Shown here: piece after piece, positions 18,191 to 27,702 of the stretch | Position numbering within the stretch: the stretch's first letter is position 1 | How the letters are laid out: each line of letters starts with the position of its first letter | Assembly (NCBI RefSeq): GCF_014190915.1 | Contig: NZ_JACHVU010000010.1 | Coordinates: forward strand, 1 to 64,000 | Reading direction: 5' to 3' | Length of the DNA: 64,000 nucleotides | From: Mycolicibacterium iranicum | GTDB lineage: Bacteria > Actinomycetota > Actinomycetes > Mycobacteriales > Mycobacteriaceae | Notes under the pieces: generated by a model | Seen by the model: only the letters and a program-made list of their open reading frames with translations | Databases searched by the model: none | Told to the model about the DNA's origin: nothing | Program-made: the position numbers and the translations under genes

Positions 18191-18703
18191 ATGCGCGCAG
18201 CGAACCAATTCGCCGACGTGACGACGGGCGTGGTGTACATCCACGCTTCGCCCGCGGCGGTATGCCCGCATGTCGAGTGGGCGTTGTCGTCGACCCTCAA
18301 TGCGAGGGCGAACCTGAAGTGGACCCCGCAGCCCGCCATGCCCGGACAGCTGCGCGCGGTGACCAACTGGGTCGGTCCGGTCGGCACCGGCAGTCAGCTC
18401 GCCAATGCCCTGCGCTCGTGGTCGGTGCTCCGTTTCGAGGTGACCGAGGACCCCAGCAGCGGCGTCGACGGGCATCGCTGGTGCCACACCCCGCAGCTCG
18501 GTCTGTGGAGCGGCGCGATGAGCGCGAACGGTGACGTGATGGTCGGGGAGATGCGGCTGCGCACCATGATGGCCTCGGGTGCTGACACGCTGGCCGCCGA
18601 GCTGGACTCCGTGCTGGGCACCGCGTGGGACGAGGCGCTCGAGGCTTACCGCGACGGCGGCGAGGGCGCGGAGGTCAGCTGGCTGAGCCGGGGAGTCGGC
18701 TAG
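18191..18703 (+). CDS. DUF3145 protein (Rv2256c-like)
   Basis: 170 residues from the ATG at 18191, chosen because AAGGAG lies seven bases upstream; an in-frame ATG at 18152 lacks this. It matches the actinobacterial DUF3145 family, of unknown function, recognised from MRAANQFADVTTGVVYIHAS and the FEVTEDPS region. The 138-bp gap before it probably holds its own promoter, though none is clear. Its stop overlaps the convergent lipid kinase gene by four bases. Confidence 0.8.
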   Translation: MRAANQFADVTTGVVYIHASPAAVCPHVEWALSSTLNARANLKWTPQPAMPGQLRAVTNWVGPVGTGSQLANALRSWSVLRFEVTEDPSSGVDGHRWCHTPQLGLWSGAMSANGDVMVGEMRLRTMMASGADTLAAELDSVLGTAWDEALEAYRDGGEGAEVSWLSRGVG

Positions 18704-19602
18704 GCCGGCCGCAGGATTCGCAGCGCGTTCGGCACCGCCGACACCTCGACCGGCAGCGGGCACACGAACTCGCCGTCGGCATAGGCGTTGATGCCCGGAG
18801 AGTCCACCGAGATCGTGCGGGCGCGCGCCGTCCGCACCTCATCCAGGGCGACGTGGGTGCCCTTGAACACCGTCGGGAACAGCCGGATCAACCGTGACCG
18901 CGAGGCCGAGGCCACCATCGTGGCGTCGAGCTGCCCGTCGCGGGGGTCGGCGTCCGGGCAGATCTTCATACCGCCGCCGTAACTCCTGGTGTTACCGAAC
19001 GCCGCCAGCGTCAGCTCGGTGGCCACCTCATCGGCGCCGTCGAAGGACAACCGGAACGGCAGCAGCCGCAGTTTCGACAGCTCGGCGACCATCGCGAGGT
19101 TGTACCGCATCCGCCCGTGCGGCCACCGCATCCGGTTGGTGCGGTCGGTGACCAGCGAGTCGAAACCCGCGGCCATGACCGTGCCGAACCACCGGTCGGT
19201 GCCGTCGGCGCCCGCGATCCGGCCGAGGTCGACGGTGTCGACGATGCCGTCGACGATCACGTCGGCGGCGGCCTCGGGAGCCCCGGTGGGGATACCGAAT
19301 TCGCGCGCGTGGTCGTTGCCGGTGCCGGCCGGGACAAGCCCGAGCGGGATGTCGCTGCGGGCGAGTACCTGCAGTGCCAGGGACACAATGCCGTCGCCGC
19401 CGACGACCACCAGGGCGTCCATGCCGCGTTCCAGAGTGCCCTCGACGAGCGCGCGGGCATGGGCGGCGTCGCGCCCGGCGATCGCCACCACGTCGACGCC
19501 GCGGCGGTGCAGCTGGGTGATCGCGCGTTCGGCGGCGTGCGGGGCGCTGCCGTGACCGGACGCCGGATTCGTCAACACCGTGACGCGCGCGGGCGGGTTC
19601 AC
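18700..19602 (-). CDS. diacylglycerol-kinase-family lipid kinase (Rv2252-like)
   Basis: 300 residues from a GTG at 19602 that overlaps the stop of the upstream flavoprotein gene (GTGA). The catalytic-domain motifs are VLTNPASGHG near the start and VVVGGDGIVSLALQVL with PLGLVPAGTGNDHARE (the GGDG and GTGND signatures). It phosphorylates diacylglycerol or a related lipid with ATP at the membrane face. The GTGA coupling to the AGPS-like flavoprotein suggests a shared glycerolipid role. Confidence 0.9.
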   Translation of the reverse strand: MNPPARVTVLTNPASGHGSAPHAAERAITQLHRRGVDVVAIAGRDAAHARALVEGTLERGMDALVVVGGDGIVSLALQVLARSDIPLGLVPAGTGNDHAREFGIPTGAPEAAADVIVDGIVDTVDLGRIAGADGTDRWFGTVMAAGFDSLVTDRTNRMRWPHGRMRYNLAMVAELSKLRLLPFRLSFDGADEVATELTLAAFGNTRSYGGGMKICPDADPRDGQLDATMVASASRSRLIRLFPTVFKGTHVALDEVRTARARTISVDSPGINAYADGEFVCPLPVEVSAVPNALRILRPA

Positions 19603-21215
19603 GGAATCAGCTTGCCGGGGTTCAGGATTCCCGCCGGGTCCAGTGCCGACTTGACCGCCCGCAGCACCGCCACGCCGACGTCGCCGACCTCGTCGCGCAT
19701 CCACGGACGGTGGTCGGCGCCGACGGCGTGGTGGTGGGTGATCGTCGCGCCGGTGCGCACCATCGCATCCGAGGCAGCGGCTTTGGCCGTGCGCCACTGC
19801 TTAATCGGATTCCCGCGCTGGGCGGCGACGACGGTGAAGTAGAGCGAGGCTCCGGTGGGGTAGACGTGCGAGATGTGACACAGCACCAGCGCCGGGGTGC
19901 CCGAGTCGGCGAGCGATCGGGTCAGCGCATCGGTGACCGCCGCCTTGAGAGCGGGCACGTTGGACCAGTTGGTCGCGGTCTCCAGCGTCTCGCACAGGGC
20001 GCCGGCGGACAGCAGCGCGTCCCGCAGGTACGGCGCATTGAAGCGGCCGTGCTCCCAGGCCCGTGCCGGTGCTTCGCCCAGTGAGGTACCGCCCTTGTCT
20101 GTCAGGAGGTCTCGCGTCTCGGCATGTCGGCTGGCCACGTGTGCCTCGGAGCCCTCGAACGCGGTGATCGCCAGGCAGCCGCCGGTGATCTGCTGCTCGC
20201 CGATGTTGTCGGTGGTCGCCAGGTTGACGCCGGTCTCGGCTTCGTCGGACAGCCGGATGACCGTGGGGCCCGTGCCCGTCTGCACGACCGCGCGCAGTGC
20301 GTCGGCGCCGGTGGCGAAATCGGGGAAGGACCACGCCTCGTACCGCGTGACCTCCGGAACGGGGTGGACCCGCACTCGGACGCGGGTGATGATCCCCAGG
20401 GTGCCCTCCGAGCCGAGGAGAAGGTGGCGCAGATCGGGGCCTGCCGCGGATGCCGGGGCCCGGCCCAGGTCGAGGACGCCGGCCGGGGTGACGGCCCGCA
20501 GGCCGCGGACCATGTCGTCGAACCGGCCGTACCCCGCGGAGTCCTGTCCGGAGGAACGGGTGGCGGCAAAGCCCCCGATGGTCGCGAACAGGAAGCTCTG
20601 CGGGAAGTGTCCCAGCGAGAACCCGCGCTCGCCGAGCAGCCGCTCGGCGTCCGGCCCGGACAGGCCCGCGCCGAGTTCCGCCTCGCCCGAGACCTCGTCG
20701 AGGGAATGCAGTTCGTCGAATCTGCGCAGGTCCACCGACACCACGGCCCTGAAGTCGCCGCGCAGCGGATCCAGCCCGCCGACCACGCTGGTCCCTCCGC
20801 CGAAGGGCACGACGGCGATGCTGCGGTCGGCGCAGAACCGCAGGAGGTCGGCGATCTCGTCCTCGGTACCGGGGCTCACCACCGCATCGGGGGCATCCTG
20901 CACGCCGAAGTCTCTGCGCCGCAGCAGGTCCAGGGTCGACTTGCCGCCGGCACGCAGCAGCCGCGCCGAGTCGTCGACCGTCAGATGGGCGGCGCCGACG
21001 ATCGCGGCCAGGCCGTCGCGGTCGGCGGGCGACAGCGCCGAGGGCCGCAGGCGCACCTGCTCACGGGTCGGTTCGTCGGCAGCGGCCCCGTCGAGGCCGA
21101 GAGCCCGATCCAGCAGCGAGCGGATGCCGGGCGACAGCGGCTTGGCGGCAGCGGGGTCACCCCAGGCGTTCCACTGCATCGGCGGGTCGCTGGGTTGGGC
21201 ATCGGCGCGCGTCAT
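19599..21215 (-). CDS. FAD-linked oxidase resembling alkyldihydroxyacetonephosphate synthase (Rv2251-like)
   Basis: 538 residues. The FAD-binding PCMH domain shows VVPFGGGTSVVGGLDP at about 150 and FPQSFLFATIGGFAATRSSG at about 220. The C-terminal HHHAVGADHRPWM matches the active-site His cluster of AGPS enzymes. AGPS exchanges an acyl group on dihydroxyacetone phosphate for an alkyl chain, the first ether-lipid step; D-lactate-type oxidases are the alternative. Its start is only 17 bp from the divergent TetR gene, and it is translationally coupled to the lipid kinase. Confidence 0.82.
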   Translation of the reverse strand: MTRADAQPSDPPMQWNAWGDPAAAKPLSPGIRSLLDRALGLDGAAADEPTREQVRLRPSALSPADRDGLAAIVGAAHLTVDDSARLLRAGGKSTLDLLRRRDFGVQDAPDAVVSPGTEDEIADLLRFCADRSIAVVPFGGGTSVVGGLDPLRGDFRAVVSVDLRRFDELHSLDEVSGEAELGAGLSGPDAERLLGERGFSLGHFPQSFLFATIGGFAATRSSGQDSAGYGRFDDMVRGLRAVTPAGVLDLGRAPASAAGPDLRHLLLGSEGTLGIITRVRVRVHPVPEVTRYEAWSFPDFATGADALRAVVQTGTGPTVIRLSDEAETGVNLATTDNIGEQQITGGCLAITAFEGSEAHVASRHAETRDLLTDKGGTSLGEAPARAWEHGRFNAPYLRDALLSAGALCETLETATNWSNVPALKAAVTDALTRSLADSGTPALVLCHISHVYPTGASLYFTVVAAQRGNPIKQWRTAKAAASDAMVRTGATITHHHAVGADHRPWMRDEVGDVGVAVLRAVKSALDPAGILNPGKLIP

Positions 21216-21254
21216 GCGTTACAGTATTACAGATGGTGTCAATCCGTAACACTG
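21216..21254. promoter_or_regulatory. compact divergent operator spanning the starts of the flavoprotein and TetR genes
   Basis: Only 17 bp separate the two start codons. CAGTATTAC (21222-21230) and GTAACACTG (21246-21254) form an 8-of-9 inverted repeat with 15 bp between, and TTACAG is also repeated in tandem (TTACAGTATTACAG). Such placement would let the TetR protein block both genes at once. Both transcripts would have to be leaderless or start inside the opposite gene. Confidence 0.45.
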
Positions 21255-21811
21255 ATGCGACCGTCGAGCAGCGGATCCTCGATGCCGCTGCCGCGTGCAT
21301 CCTGGCCTACGGCGTCGAGCGCACGACGATGACCGAGATCGCGCGCCGGGCCCGGGTCAGCAGGCCCACCATCTACCGCCGCTGGCCCGACATCCGATGG
21401 GTGATCGCCGAATTGCTGACCGTCCGGATCTCCGGTGTCCTGGAGGCGGTCCCGCACACCGGGGTCGGCCGGGCAGATCTCGTAAATCGCGTGGTCAAGA
21501 TCGCCGAACATCTGCGGGGCGACGAAATCGTCATGTCGGTGATCTTCAACGCCCCGACGCTGGCGATGGTCTACATCACCGAACGGCTCGGCACCAGCCA
21601 GCGCCTGCTCGTCGACGCATTGGCCGAGGCGATCACGGCCGGCCAGGACGACGGCAGCGTGCGCGACGGCGACCCCTACCAGATGGGCGCGATGTGCCTG
21701 CTCATCGCGCAGTCCACCATCCAGTCGGCTCAGATGGTGGAGAAGATCCTCGACCGCGACGCGCTCAACGTGGAGTTGGCGCACTCCCTGAACGGATACC
21801 TGAAACCGTGA
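21233..21811 (+). CDS. TetR family transcriptional regulator (Rv2250c-like)
   Basis: 192 residues with HTH ILDAAAACILAYGVERTT followed by EIARRARVSRPTIYRRWPD, matching the TetR recognition pattern. It lies between the lipid kinase/flavoprotein pair and glpD, overlapping the glpD start (GTGA), so it may regulate all four glycerolipid genes. Synteny and length agree with Rv2250c. Confidence 0.88.
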   Translation: MVSIRNTDATVEQRILDAAAACILAYGVERTTMTEIARRARVSRPTIYRRWPDIRWVIAELLTVRISGVLEAVPHTGVGRADLVNRVVKIAEHLRGDEIVMSVIFNAPTLAMVYITERLGTSQRLLVDALAEAITAGQDDGSVRDGDPYQMGAMCLLIAQSTIQSAQMVEKILDRDALNVELAHSLNGYLKP

Positions 21812-23346
21812 CCGCCTCAACAGCATTGAACGCCGCCCGGCGCGCCGCCGACCTCGCCGCGGTGGCCGACGGCCCGCCCGTCGACGTCGTCGTGATCGGC
21901 GGCGGCATCACCGGCGCGGGTATCGCGCTCGATGCCGCGACCCGGGGTCTGTCGGTCGTGCTGGTCGAAAAGCACGACCTGGCTTTCGGAACGAGCCGTT
22001 GGAGCTCCAAGCTGGTGCACGGTGGCCTTCGGTACCTGGCGACCGGCAATGTCGGCATCGCCAGGAGAAGCGCCGTCGAACGCGGAATCCTGATGACGCG
22101 CAACGCCCCTCACCTCGTGCGCGCGATGCCGCAGCTCGTTCCGCTGCTCCCCGAGATGAACACGGCCTCGAGGGCGCTGGTGCGGTTCGGCTTCGCCGCC
22201 GGGGACGGGCTGCGCAAGCTCGCCGGCACGCCGGCGTCGACCCTGCCCCGGTCGCGGCGCGTCGACGCGCGGAAGGCGATCGCGCTGGCCCCGACCGTGC
22301 GGCGCGACGGCCTCGACGGCGCGCTGCTCGCCTACGACGGTCAGCTCATCGACGACGCGCGTCTGGTCGTCGCGGTGGCCCGCACGGCCGCCCAGCACGG
22401 CGCGCGGATCCTGACCCGCGTCGCCGCGTCCGAGGCGGGACGTGACTCGGTCACGTTGACCGACACGCTGACCGGAGAGTCGATGCTCGTGAAGGCCCGG
22501 GCCGTCGTCAACGCGACCGGCGTGTGGGCCGGTGAGGTCGACGACTCGTTGACGTTGCGGCCCAGCCGCGGCACCCATCTGGTGTTCGACGCCGCGGCAT
22601 TCGGGAATCCGACGGCGGCACTGACGGTGCCGATCCCGGGGGAGCTGAACCGGTTCGTCTTCGCGATGCCCGAGCAGCTGGGCCGGGTGTATCTCGGCCT
22701 GACCGACGAGGACGCGCCGGGCCCCATCCCCGACGTTCCGGAGCCGACCCCGGACGAGATCACGTTCCTGCTCGACACCGTCAACACGGCGCTGGACACG
22801 GCGTTGCGTCCCGAGGACGTCAGAGGGTCCTACGCGGGACTGCGCCCCCTGATCGACACCGGCGCGGGCCGCACCGCCGACGTGTCGCGGGAGCACGCCG
22901 TCACCGAATCGCCGTCGGGGGCGTTGAGCGTGATCGGCGGCAAGCTCACCGAATACCGTTACATGGCCGAGGACGTGATGGACCGTGCGATGCGCACCCG
23001 TGGCCTGGCCGCCGGTGTCTGCCGGACCCGCAACCTGCCGCTCGTCGGCGCACCGTCGAATCCGGTGGCGAGTCTGCGGTCACCGGTCGAGCTGCCGGGG
23101 TCCCTGGTCGCACGCTTCGGGGCCGAGGCGCCGAACGTGATCGCGCGGGCCACGTGCGGGCGTCCCACGGACGCGGTCGCCGACGGGATCGACGTCACGC
23201 GTGCGGAATTCGAGTACGCGGTCACCCACGAGGGGGCGCTGACGGTCGAGGACATCCTTGATCGCCGCACCAGGATCGGCCTCGTCGCGGCGGACCGCGA
23301 ACGTGCCGCAGCCGCCGCGGCCGAAGTGTTGGCTACCGCGACCTGA
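21808..23346 (+). CDS. glpD: glycerol-3-phosphate dehydrogenase, FAD-dependent
   Basis: 512 residues from a GTG at 21808 overlapping the TetR stop; the reading frame is open further upstream, but that part is shadow. The FAD motif VVVIGGGITGAGIALDAATRG is at the N-terminus, with the GlpD signature SSKLVHGGLRYL and a C-terminal helical domain. It oxidises glycerol-3-phosphate to dihydroxyacetone phosphate at the membrane, feeding electrons to quinone. Equivalent to GlpD1 (Rv2249c). Confidence 0.92.
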   Translation: MTASTALNAARRAADLAAVADGPPVDVVVIGGGITGAGIALDAATRGLSVVLVEKHDLAFGTSRWSSKLVHGGLRYLATGNVGIARRSAVERGILMTRNAPHLVRAMPQLVPLLPEMNTASRALVRFGFAAGDGLRKLAGTPASTLPRSRRVDARKAIALAPTVRRDGLDGALLAYDGQLIDDARLVVAVARTAAQHGARILTRVAASEAGRDSVTLTDTLTGESMLVKARAVVNATGVWAGEVDDSLTLRPSRGTHLVFDAAAFGNPTAALTVPIPGELNRFVFAMPEQLGRVYLGLTDEDAPGPIPDVPEPTPDEITFLLDTVNTALDTALRPEDVRGSYAGLRPLIDTGAGRTADVSREHAVTESPSGALSVIGGKLTEYRYMAEDVMDRAMRTRGLAAGVCRTRNLPLVGAPSNPVASLRSPVELPGSLVARFGAEAPNVIARATCGRPTDAVADGIDVTRAEFEYAVTHEGALTVEDILDRRTRIGLVAADRERAAAAAAEVLATAT

Positions 23347-23352
23347 GGCCGG

Positions 23353-24783
23353 TCAGAGCGGGATGTTCTTGTGGCGGCCGCGGCGTGCGGGTGCCTCGGC
23401 GAGCGCCTGCGTGACCTTCGAGCGGGTGTGCGCCGGGTCGATCTTCTCGTCGACCACGCCGATCTCGATCGCGGAATCCACACCGCCGGCGATCTTCTCG
23501 TGCTCGATCGCCAGCGCCTCGTGCAGCGCCTCGCGCTCCTCGGGGGCGGCGGCGGCCAGCTTCTTCTTGTGCAGGATGCCGACCGCGGCCTTGGCGCCCA
23601 TCACGGCGACCTCGGCCTCGGGCCATGCGAAGACCTTGGTGGCGTTCAGCGACCGCGAATTCATCGCAATGTAGGCGCCGCCGTAGATCTTGCGGGTCAC
23701 CAGCGTGACGCGCGGGACCGAGGACTCACCGAAGGCGTGCAACAGCTTGGCGCCGCGACGGACCACGCCACCCCACTCCTGATCGACACCGGGCAGGTAG
23801 CCGGGCACGTCGACGATGACGACCAGCGGGATCCCGAACGCGTCGCAGAGACGCACGAAACGCGCCGACTTCTCGGCACTTTCGGAGTTCAGGCAACCAC
23901 CGAGCCGCAGCGGGTTGTTGGCGATCACACCGACGGTGCGTCCGGCGAGGCGACCGAGTCCTACGACGATGGACGGCGCCCAGCGCGACTGGAACTCCTC
24001 GAAGGGCACACCTTCGTCGAGCAGGGCCTCGACGAGCGGGTGCACATCGTAGGCGCGTCGCGCCGACTCGGGCAGCAGCGCCTTGAGGTCGGTGTCGCCG
24101 GCTTCAGCCTTGGAACGGTCGAAATGGCCCTGCTGGCAGAACAATCCGACGAGGCGGCGGCCGCGCTCGTAGGCGTCGAGCTCGTCGTCGGCGACGATGT
24201 GGCACACACCGGACTTCTTGTGGTGGGCCTCGGGGCCGCCCAGCGACACCATGTCGACGTCTTCGCCGGTCACGCTGCGCACGACGTCGGGGCCGGTCAC
24301 GAAGACCTTGCTGTCGGGGGCCATCACGATGACGTCGGTCAACGCGGGGCCGTAGGCCGCACCGCCGGCGGCGAAGCCGACGACGACCGAGATCTGGGGG
24401 ATGTAGCCGGACGCGCGGATCATCGCCTCGAACACCAGGCCCACCGCGTGCAGCGCCTTGACGCCCTCGGCCAGGCGCGCACCGCCGGAATGCCAGATAC
24501 CCACGATCGGGCTCTGCTCCTCGATGGCGACGTCGTAGGCGTCCACGATGTGCTTGCAGCCGTCCACACCCATGGCGCCGCCCATCACGGTGCCGTCGGT
24601 GCAGAAGGCGACGGTGCGCACGCCGTTGACGGTGCCTGCGGCGGCGAGCACGCCGGACTTGTCGCGCTCGTGCAGCAGCTCGACGCTGTTGTCGTCGAAG
24701 AAGGTCGACAGGCGCAGCAGCGGATCGCGCGGGTCGAGCGATTCGTTCACATCGAGTGCGGGGCGGTTCTCAATCGTCGTCAT
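23353..24783 (-). CDS. accD6: acyl-CoA carboxylase carboxyltransferase (beta) subunit AccD6
   Basis: 476 residues of crotonase-fold carboxyltransferase. Features include GTVNGVRTVAFCTDGTVMGGAMG, SVVVGFAAGGAAYGPAL and the C-terminal PRVTLVTRKIYGGAYIAM. AccD6 with AccA3 makes malonyl-CoA for FAS-II. It is the last gene of the fasII operon, 14 bp after kasB, with an AGGAGAAA ribosome-binding site. Synteny with M. tuberculosis identifies it. Confidence 0.95.
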   Translation of the reverse strand: MTTIENRPALDVNESLDPRDPLLRLSTFFDDNSVELLHERDKSGVLAAAGTVNGVRTVAFCTDGTVMGGAMGVDGCKHIVDAYDVAIEEQSPIVGIWHSGGARLAEGVKALHAVGLVFEAMIRASGYIPQISVVVGFAAGGAAYGPALTDVIVMAPDSKVFVTGPDVVRSVTGEDVDMVSLGGPEAHHKKSGVCHIVADDELDAYERGRRLVGLFCQQGHFDRSKAEAGDTDLKALLPESARRAYDVHPLVEALLDEGVPFEEFQSRWAPSIVVGLGRLAGRTVGVIANNPLRLGGCLNSESAEKSARFVRLCDAFGIPLVVIVDVPGYLPGVDQEWGGVVRRGAKLLHAFGESSVPRVTLVTRKIYGGAYIAMNSRSLNATKVFAWPEAEVAVMGAKAAVGILHKKKLAAAAPEEREALHEALAIEHEKIAGGVDSAIEIGVVDEKIDPAHTRSKVTQALAEAPARRGRHKNIPL

Positions 24784-24797
24784 GTTTCTCCTGCGTC

Positions 24798-26051
24798 CTA
24801 GTACTTGCCGAAGGCGAGTGCGACATTGTGCCCGCCGAATCCGAACGAATTATTGATGGCGTATTCGTAATTGCCTGGTCGTGGTCCGCCCGCGACGACG
24901 TCGAGGTCGATCTCGGGGTCCAGGTTCTTGAGGTTGCGCGTCGGCGGGATGACGCCGTCCCGCAGCGCCTGCACCGTGAGGATCGACTCCACCGCGCCGA
25001 CGGCGCCGACGGAGTGACCCAGCGCCGACTTGGGCGCGTACACCGCGGGGCGGTGCCCGCCCATCGCGCTGTTGATGGCGCGGCCCTCGGCGAGGTCGCC
25101 GACGGTGGTGCCCGTGGCATGCGCGTTGATGTGGTCGATGTCGGAGGGCTTCAGACCCGCGAGCTCGATCGCGCGCGTCATCGCATAGGCGGCCCGTTCC
25201 CCGTCGGGGTCGGGGGCGACCATGTGGAAGCCGTCCGAGGTGATGCTGGCGCCCATCAGGCGGGCCAGGATCGTCGCGCCGCGAGCCTTGGCGTGCTGTT
25301 CGGTCTCGATGACCATCAACGCCCCCGCCTCGCCGAACACGAACCCGTCGCGGTCCTTGTCGAACGGGCGGCACGCCCCTGCCGGGTCGTCGTTGTTGGT
25401 CGACATCACGATGCGCATCTGGGCGAAGCCCGCGATCGGCACCGCCTCGATGCGCTGCTCCACGCCGCCGCAGATCGCGATGTCGGCCTCGCCGAGCACG
25501 ATGTTGCGCCACGCCTGGGCGATACCTTCCGAGCCGGAGGCGCAGGCCGAAACCGGCGTGACCACACCGGCTTTGGCGTGGCGCTCCAAACCGACGACGG
25601 CCGACGGACCGTTGGGCATGTACATCTGCACGGACAGCGGGGAGACGGAGCGCAGCCCCCTCTCGCGCAGCCCGTCGTAGGCGAACACCAGGGCCTCGGC
25701 ACCGCCGAGGCCGGTGCCGATCGACACCAGCAGTCGCTCGGTGTCGACCTCGGGCGAGCCGGCGTTCTCCCAGACACGCCGGCCCAGCACCGTGGCCATC
25801 TTCTGCACATAGGACATGCGGCGGTTCTCAACCTTGTTCAGTTGAGAGTCGAACTCTTCGAGAAGGTGCCCGCCGATGCGAACCGGCAGGTTGAACTCGT
25901 CGACGAAAGGGTCCTCGAGCCGGCGGATGCCGCTCTGGCCGTCCAGGAGGGACGTCCAGGTCGTCTCGGCATCCGCGGCCAGACTCGTGGTCATCGCGAT
26001 ACCGGTGACCACGACGTCCGGGAGTCCGTTCCCTGTCGTCGGCGAAGCCAT
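24798..26051 (-). CDS. kasB: beta-ketoacyl-ACP synthase KasB
   Basis: 417-residue condensing enzyme. The Cys-His-His triad is VSACASGSEG, INAHATGTTVGD and KSALGHSVGAVGAVES. It elongates meromycolate chains carried on AcpM in FAS-II. It is the downstream copy of the tandem pair, as in M. tuberculosis, where KasB acts on longer chains than KasA. The two copies are clearly diverged at DNA level, so the pair is not an assembly artefact. Confidence 0.95.
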   Translation of the reverse strand: MASPTTGNGLPDVVVTGIAMTTSLAADAETTWTSLLDGQSGIRRLEDPFVDEFNLPVRIGGHLLEEFDSQLNKVENRRMSYVQKMATVLGRRVWENAGSPEVDTERLLVSIGTGLGGAEALVFAYDGLRERGLRSVSPLSVQMYMPNGPSAVVGLERHAKAGVVTPVSACASGSEGIAQAWRNIVLGEADIAICGGVEQRIEAVPIAGFAQMRIVMSTNNDDPAGACRPFDKDRDGFVFGEAGALMVIETEQHAKARGATILARLMGASITSDGFHMVAPDPDGERAAYAMTRAIELAGLKPSDIDHINAHATGTTVGDLAEGRAINSAMGGHRPAVYAPKSALGHSVGAVGAVESILTVQALRDGVIPPTRNLKNLDPEIDLDVVAGGPRPGNYEYAINNSFGFGGHNVALAFGKY

Positions 26052-26091
26052 ACTCAGCCGCGCGTCCTTTCTGCCTTGCTACCGATCTGAC

Positions 26092-27342
26092 TCAGTAGCG
26101 ACCAAACGCCAGAGCCACATTGTGGCCGCCGAACCCGAAGGAGTTGTTGATCGCGTACTGGTAGTCGCCGTACCGAGGCTCACCCGCAACGACATCGAGA
26201 TCGATCTCGGGGTCGGGCGTCTCGTAGTTGAGCGTCGGTGGGATGACCCCGTCGCGCAGCGCCAGCACGGTGAGTGCGGACTCGAGAGCGCCGACGGCGC
26301 CGATCGAGTGGCCCAACGCCGACTTCGGTGCGTACACCGCGGCGTGCTCCACACCGGCGACCCGGATGGCATTGGCCTCCGCGGTGTCACCGATCGGGGT
26401 GGCCGTGGCGTGCGCGTTGACGTGGCTGATGTCCTTGGGGGACAGGCCGGCCGTCTCCAGCGCCCGCTTCATCGCCTGACCGGCACGCGCACCGTCGGCC
26501 GCCGGAGCGACCATGTGGAACGCGTCGGAGGTGATACCGGCACCCATGAGCCGGGCCAGCGGCGTCGCGCCGCGGGCCTTGGCGTGCTCCTCGGTCTCGA
26601 TGATCATCATCACGCCGGCTTCGCCGAACACGAAGCCGTCGCGGTTCTTGTCGAACGGTCGCGACGCCCCGGCGGGGTCCTCGTTGTTCGTCGACATCGC
26701 GCGCATCATCGAGAACGCCGCGATCGGCAGTGCCTCGATACCGCCTTCGACACCGCCGACGACGGCGAAGTCCGCGTCCCCCATGACGATCTGGCGCCAG
26801 CCGTGGGCGATGGCCTCCGACCCGGACGAGCACGCCGACACCGGGGTGATGACCCCGGCGCGGGCGCCCAGTTCCAGGCCGGCGACCGCCGCGGCACCGT
26901 TGGGCATGATCATCTGAACGGCGAGCGGGGACACCTTGCGGGGCCCGCCCTCGTTCATCGCGTCATAGGTTTCGACGATCTTCTCGCCGCCGCCCAGGCC
27001 GGTGCCGATGACGACCGAGAAACGATCCGGGTCAACCTCGGGCGCGCCCGCGTTGTCCCAGAGACGACGTGCCAACAACTTCGACATGCGCTGCACGTAG
27101 GACATGCGGCGCATCTCGATGCGGGTCATGTGGCTGTCGACGTTGTCGACGAGGTGACCGCCGATACGCACCGGCAGGTCCCACTTCTCGACGAAGTCGT
27201 CTTCGAGGATCCGGATACCGCTTTCGCCCGCAAGCAGACCCTTCCACGTGCTCTCGATGTCCGCAGCGAGGGCCGTGGTGGCCTCAATGGCGGTCACCAC
27301 GACGTTAGGAAAACCGCCGTTGGCAGTGGAAGGTCTGGTCAC
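26092..27342 (-). CDS. kasA: beta-ketoacyl-ACP synthase KasA
   Basis: 416 residues with triad VSACSSGSEA, VNAHATATPIGD and KSALGHSIGAVGALES. It begins at a GTG overlapping the acpM stop (GTGA), so it is translationally coupled to the carrier protein it uses. It catalyses chain extension in mycolic acid synthesis and in M. tuberculosis is the target of thiolactomycin-type inhibitors. Confidence 0.96.
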   Translation of the reverse strand: MTRPSTANGGFPNVVVTAIEATTALAADIESTWKGLLAGESGIRILEDDFVEKWDLPVRIGGHLVDNVDSHMTRIEMRRMSYVQRMSKLLARRLWDNAGAPEVDPDRFSVVIGTGLGGGEKIVETYDAMNEGGPRKVSPLAVQMIMPNGAAAVAGLELGARAGVITPVSACSSGSEAIAHGWRQIVMGDADFAVVGGVEGGIEALPIAAFSMMRAMSTNNEDPAGASRPFDKNRDGFVFGEAGVMMIIETEEHAKARGATPLARLMGAGITSDAFHMVAPAADGARAGQAMKRALETAGLSPKDISHVNAHATATPIGDTAEANAIRVAGVEHAAVYAPKSALGHSIGAVGALESALTVLALRDGVIPPTLNYETPDPEIDLDVVAGEPRYGDYQYAINNSFGFGGHNVALAFGRY

Positions 27343-27638
27343 TTGTCGCCCGTGATCTGTGCGCGGATGGCCGCAGCGGCCTCGGGGTTCTCTTCCTCGA
27401 GCTTCTGGATGTAGGCGACGACGTCACCGACGGTGCGCAGCCCGGCGAGGTCCTCGTCGGGGATCTTCACGCCGTACTTGTCCTCGGTCTGCACGGCGAT
27501 CTCGACCATCGACAGGGAGTCGATGTCCAGGTCGTCGACGAAGCTCTTCTCGGGGGTCACCTCGGACGGCTCGATGCCGGTGACCTCTTCGATGATCTCT
27601 GCGAGACCCGAGATGATTTCTTCCTGAGTGGCGCCCAC
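27339..27638 (-). CDS. acpM: meromycolate extension acyl carrier protein AcpM
   Basis: 99 residues from a GTG behind GAAGGAG. The phosphopantetheine attachment motif DLDIDSLSMVEI is central, on a typical four-helix ACP sequence. The C-terminal tail (EENPEAAAAIRAQITGDK) is shorter than that of M. tuberculosis AcpM (115 residues). It carries growing FAS-II chains between KasA/B and the reductases. Confidence 0.96.
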   Translation of the reverse strand: MGATQEEIISGLAEIIEEVTGIEPSEVTPEKSFVDDLDIDSLSMVEIAVQTEDKYGVKIPDEDLAGLRTVGDVVAYIQKLEEENPEAAAAIRAQITGDK

Positions 27639-27702
27639 TGTGGCTCCTTCTATTTCTTGGTTACTTCAACTGGATGTGATCGCGCTGTGGATATTTGTCT
27701 GG

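Noticed and set aside
24798..27342. kasA/kasB similarity as a possible assembly duplication
   Set aside because: The copies are diverged throughout and the tandem arrangement is the normal mycobacterial fasII operon.
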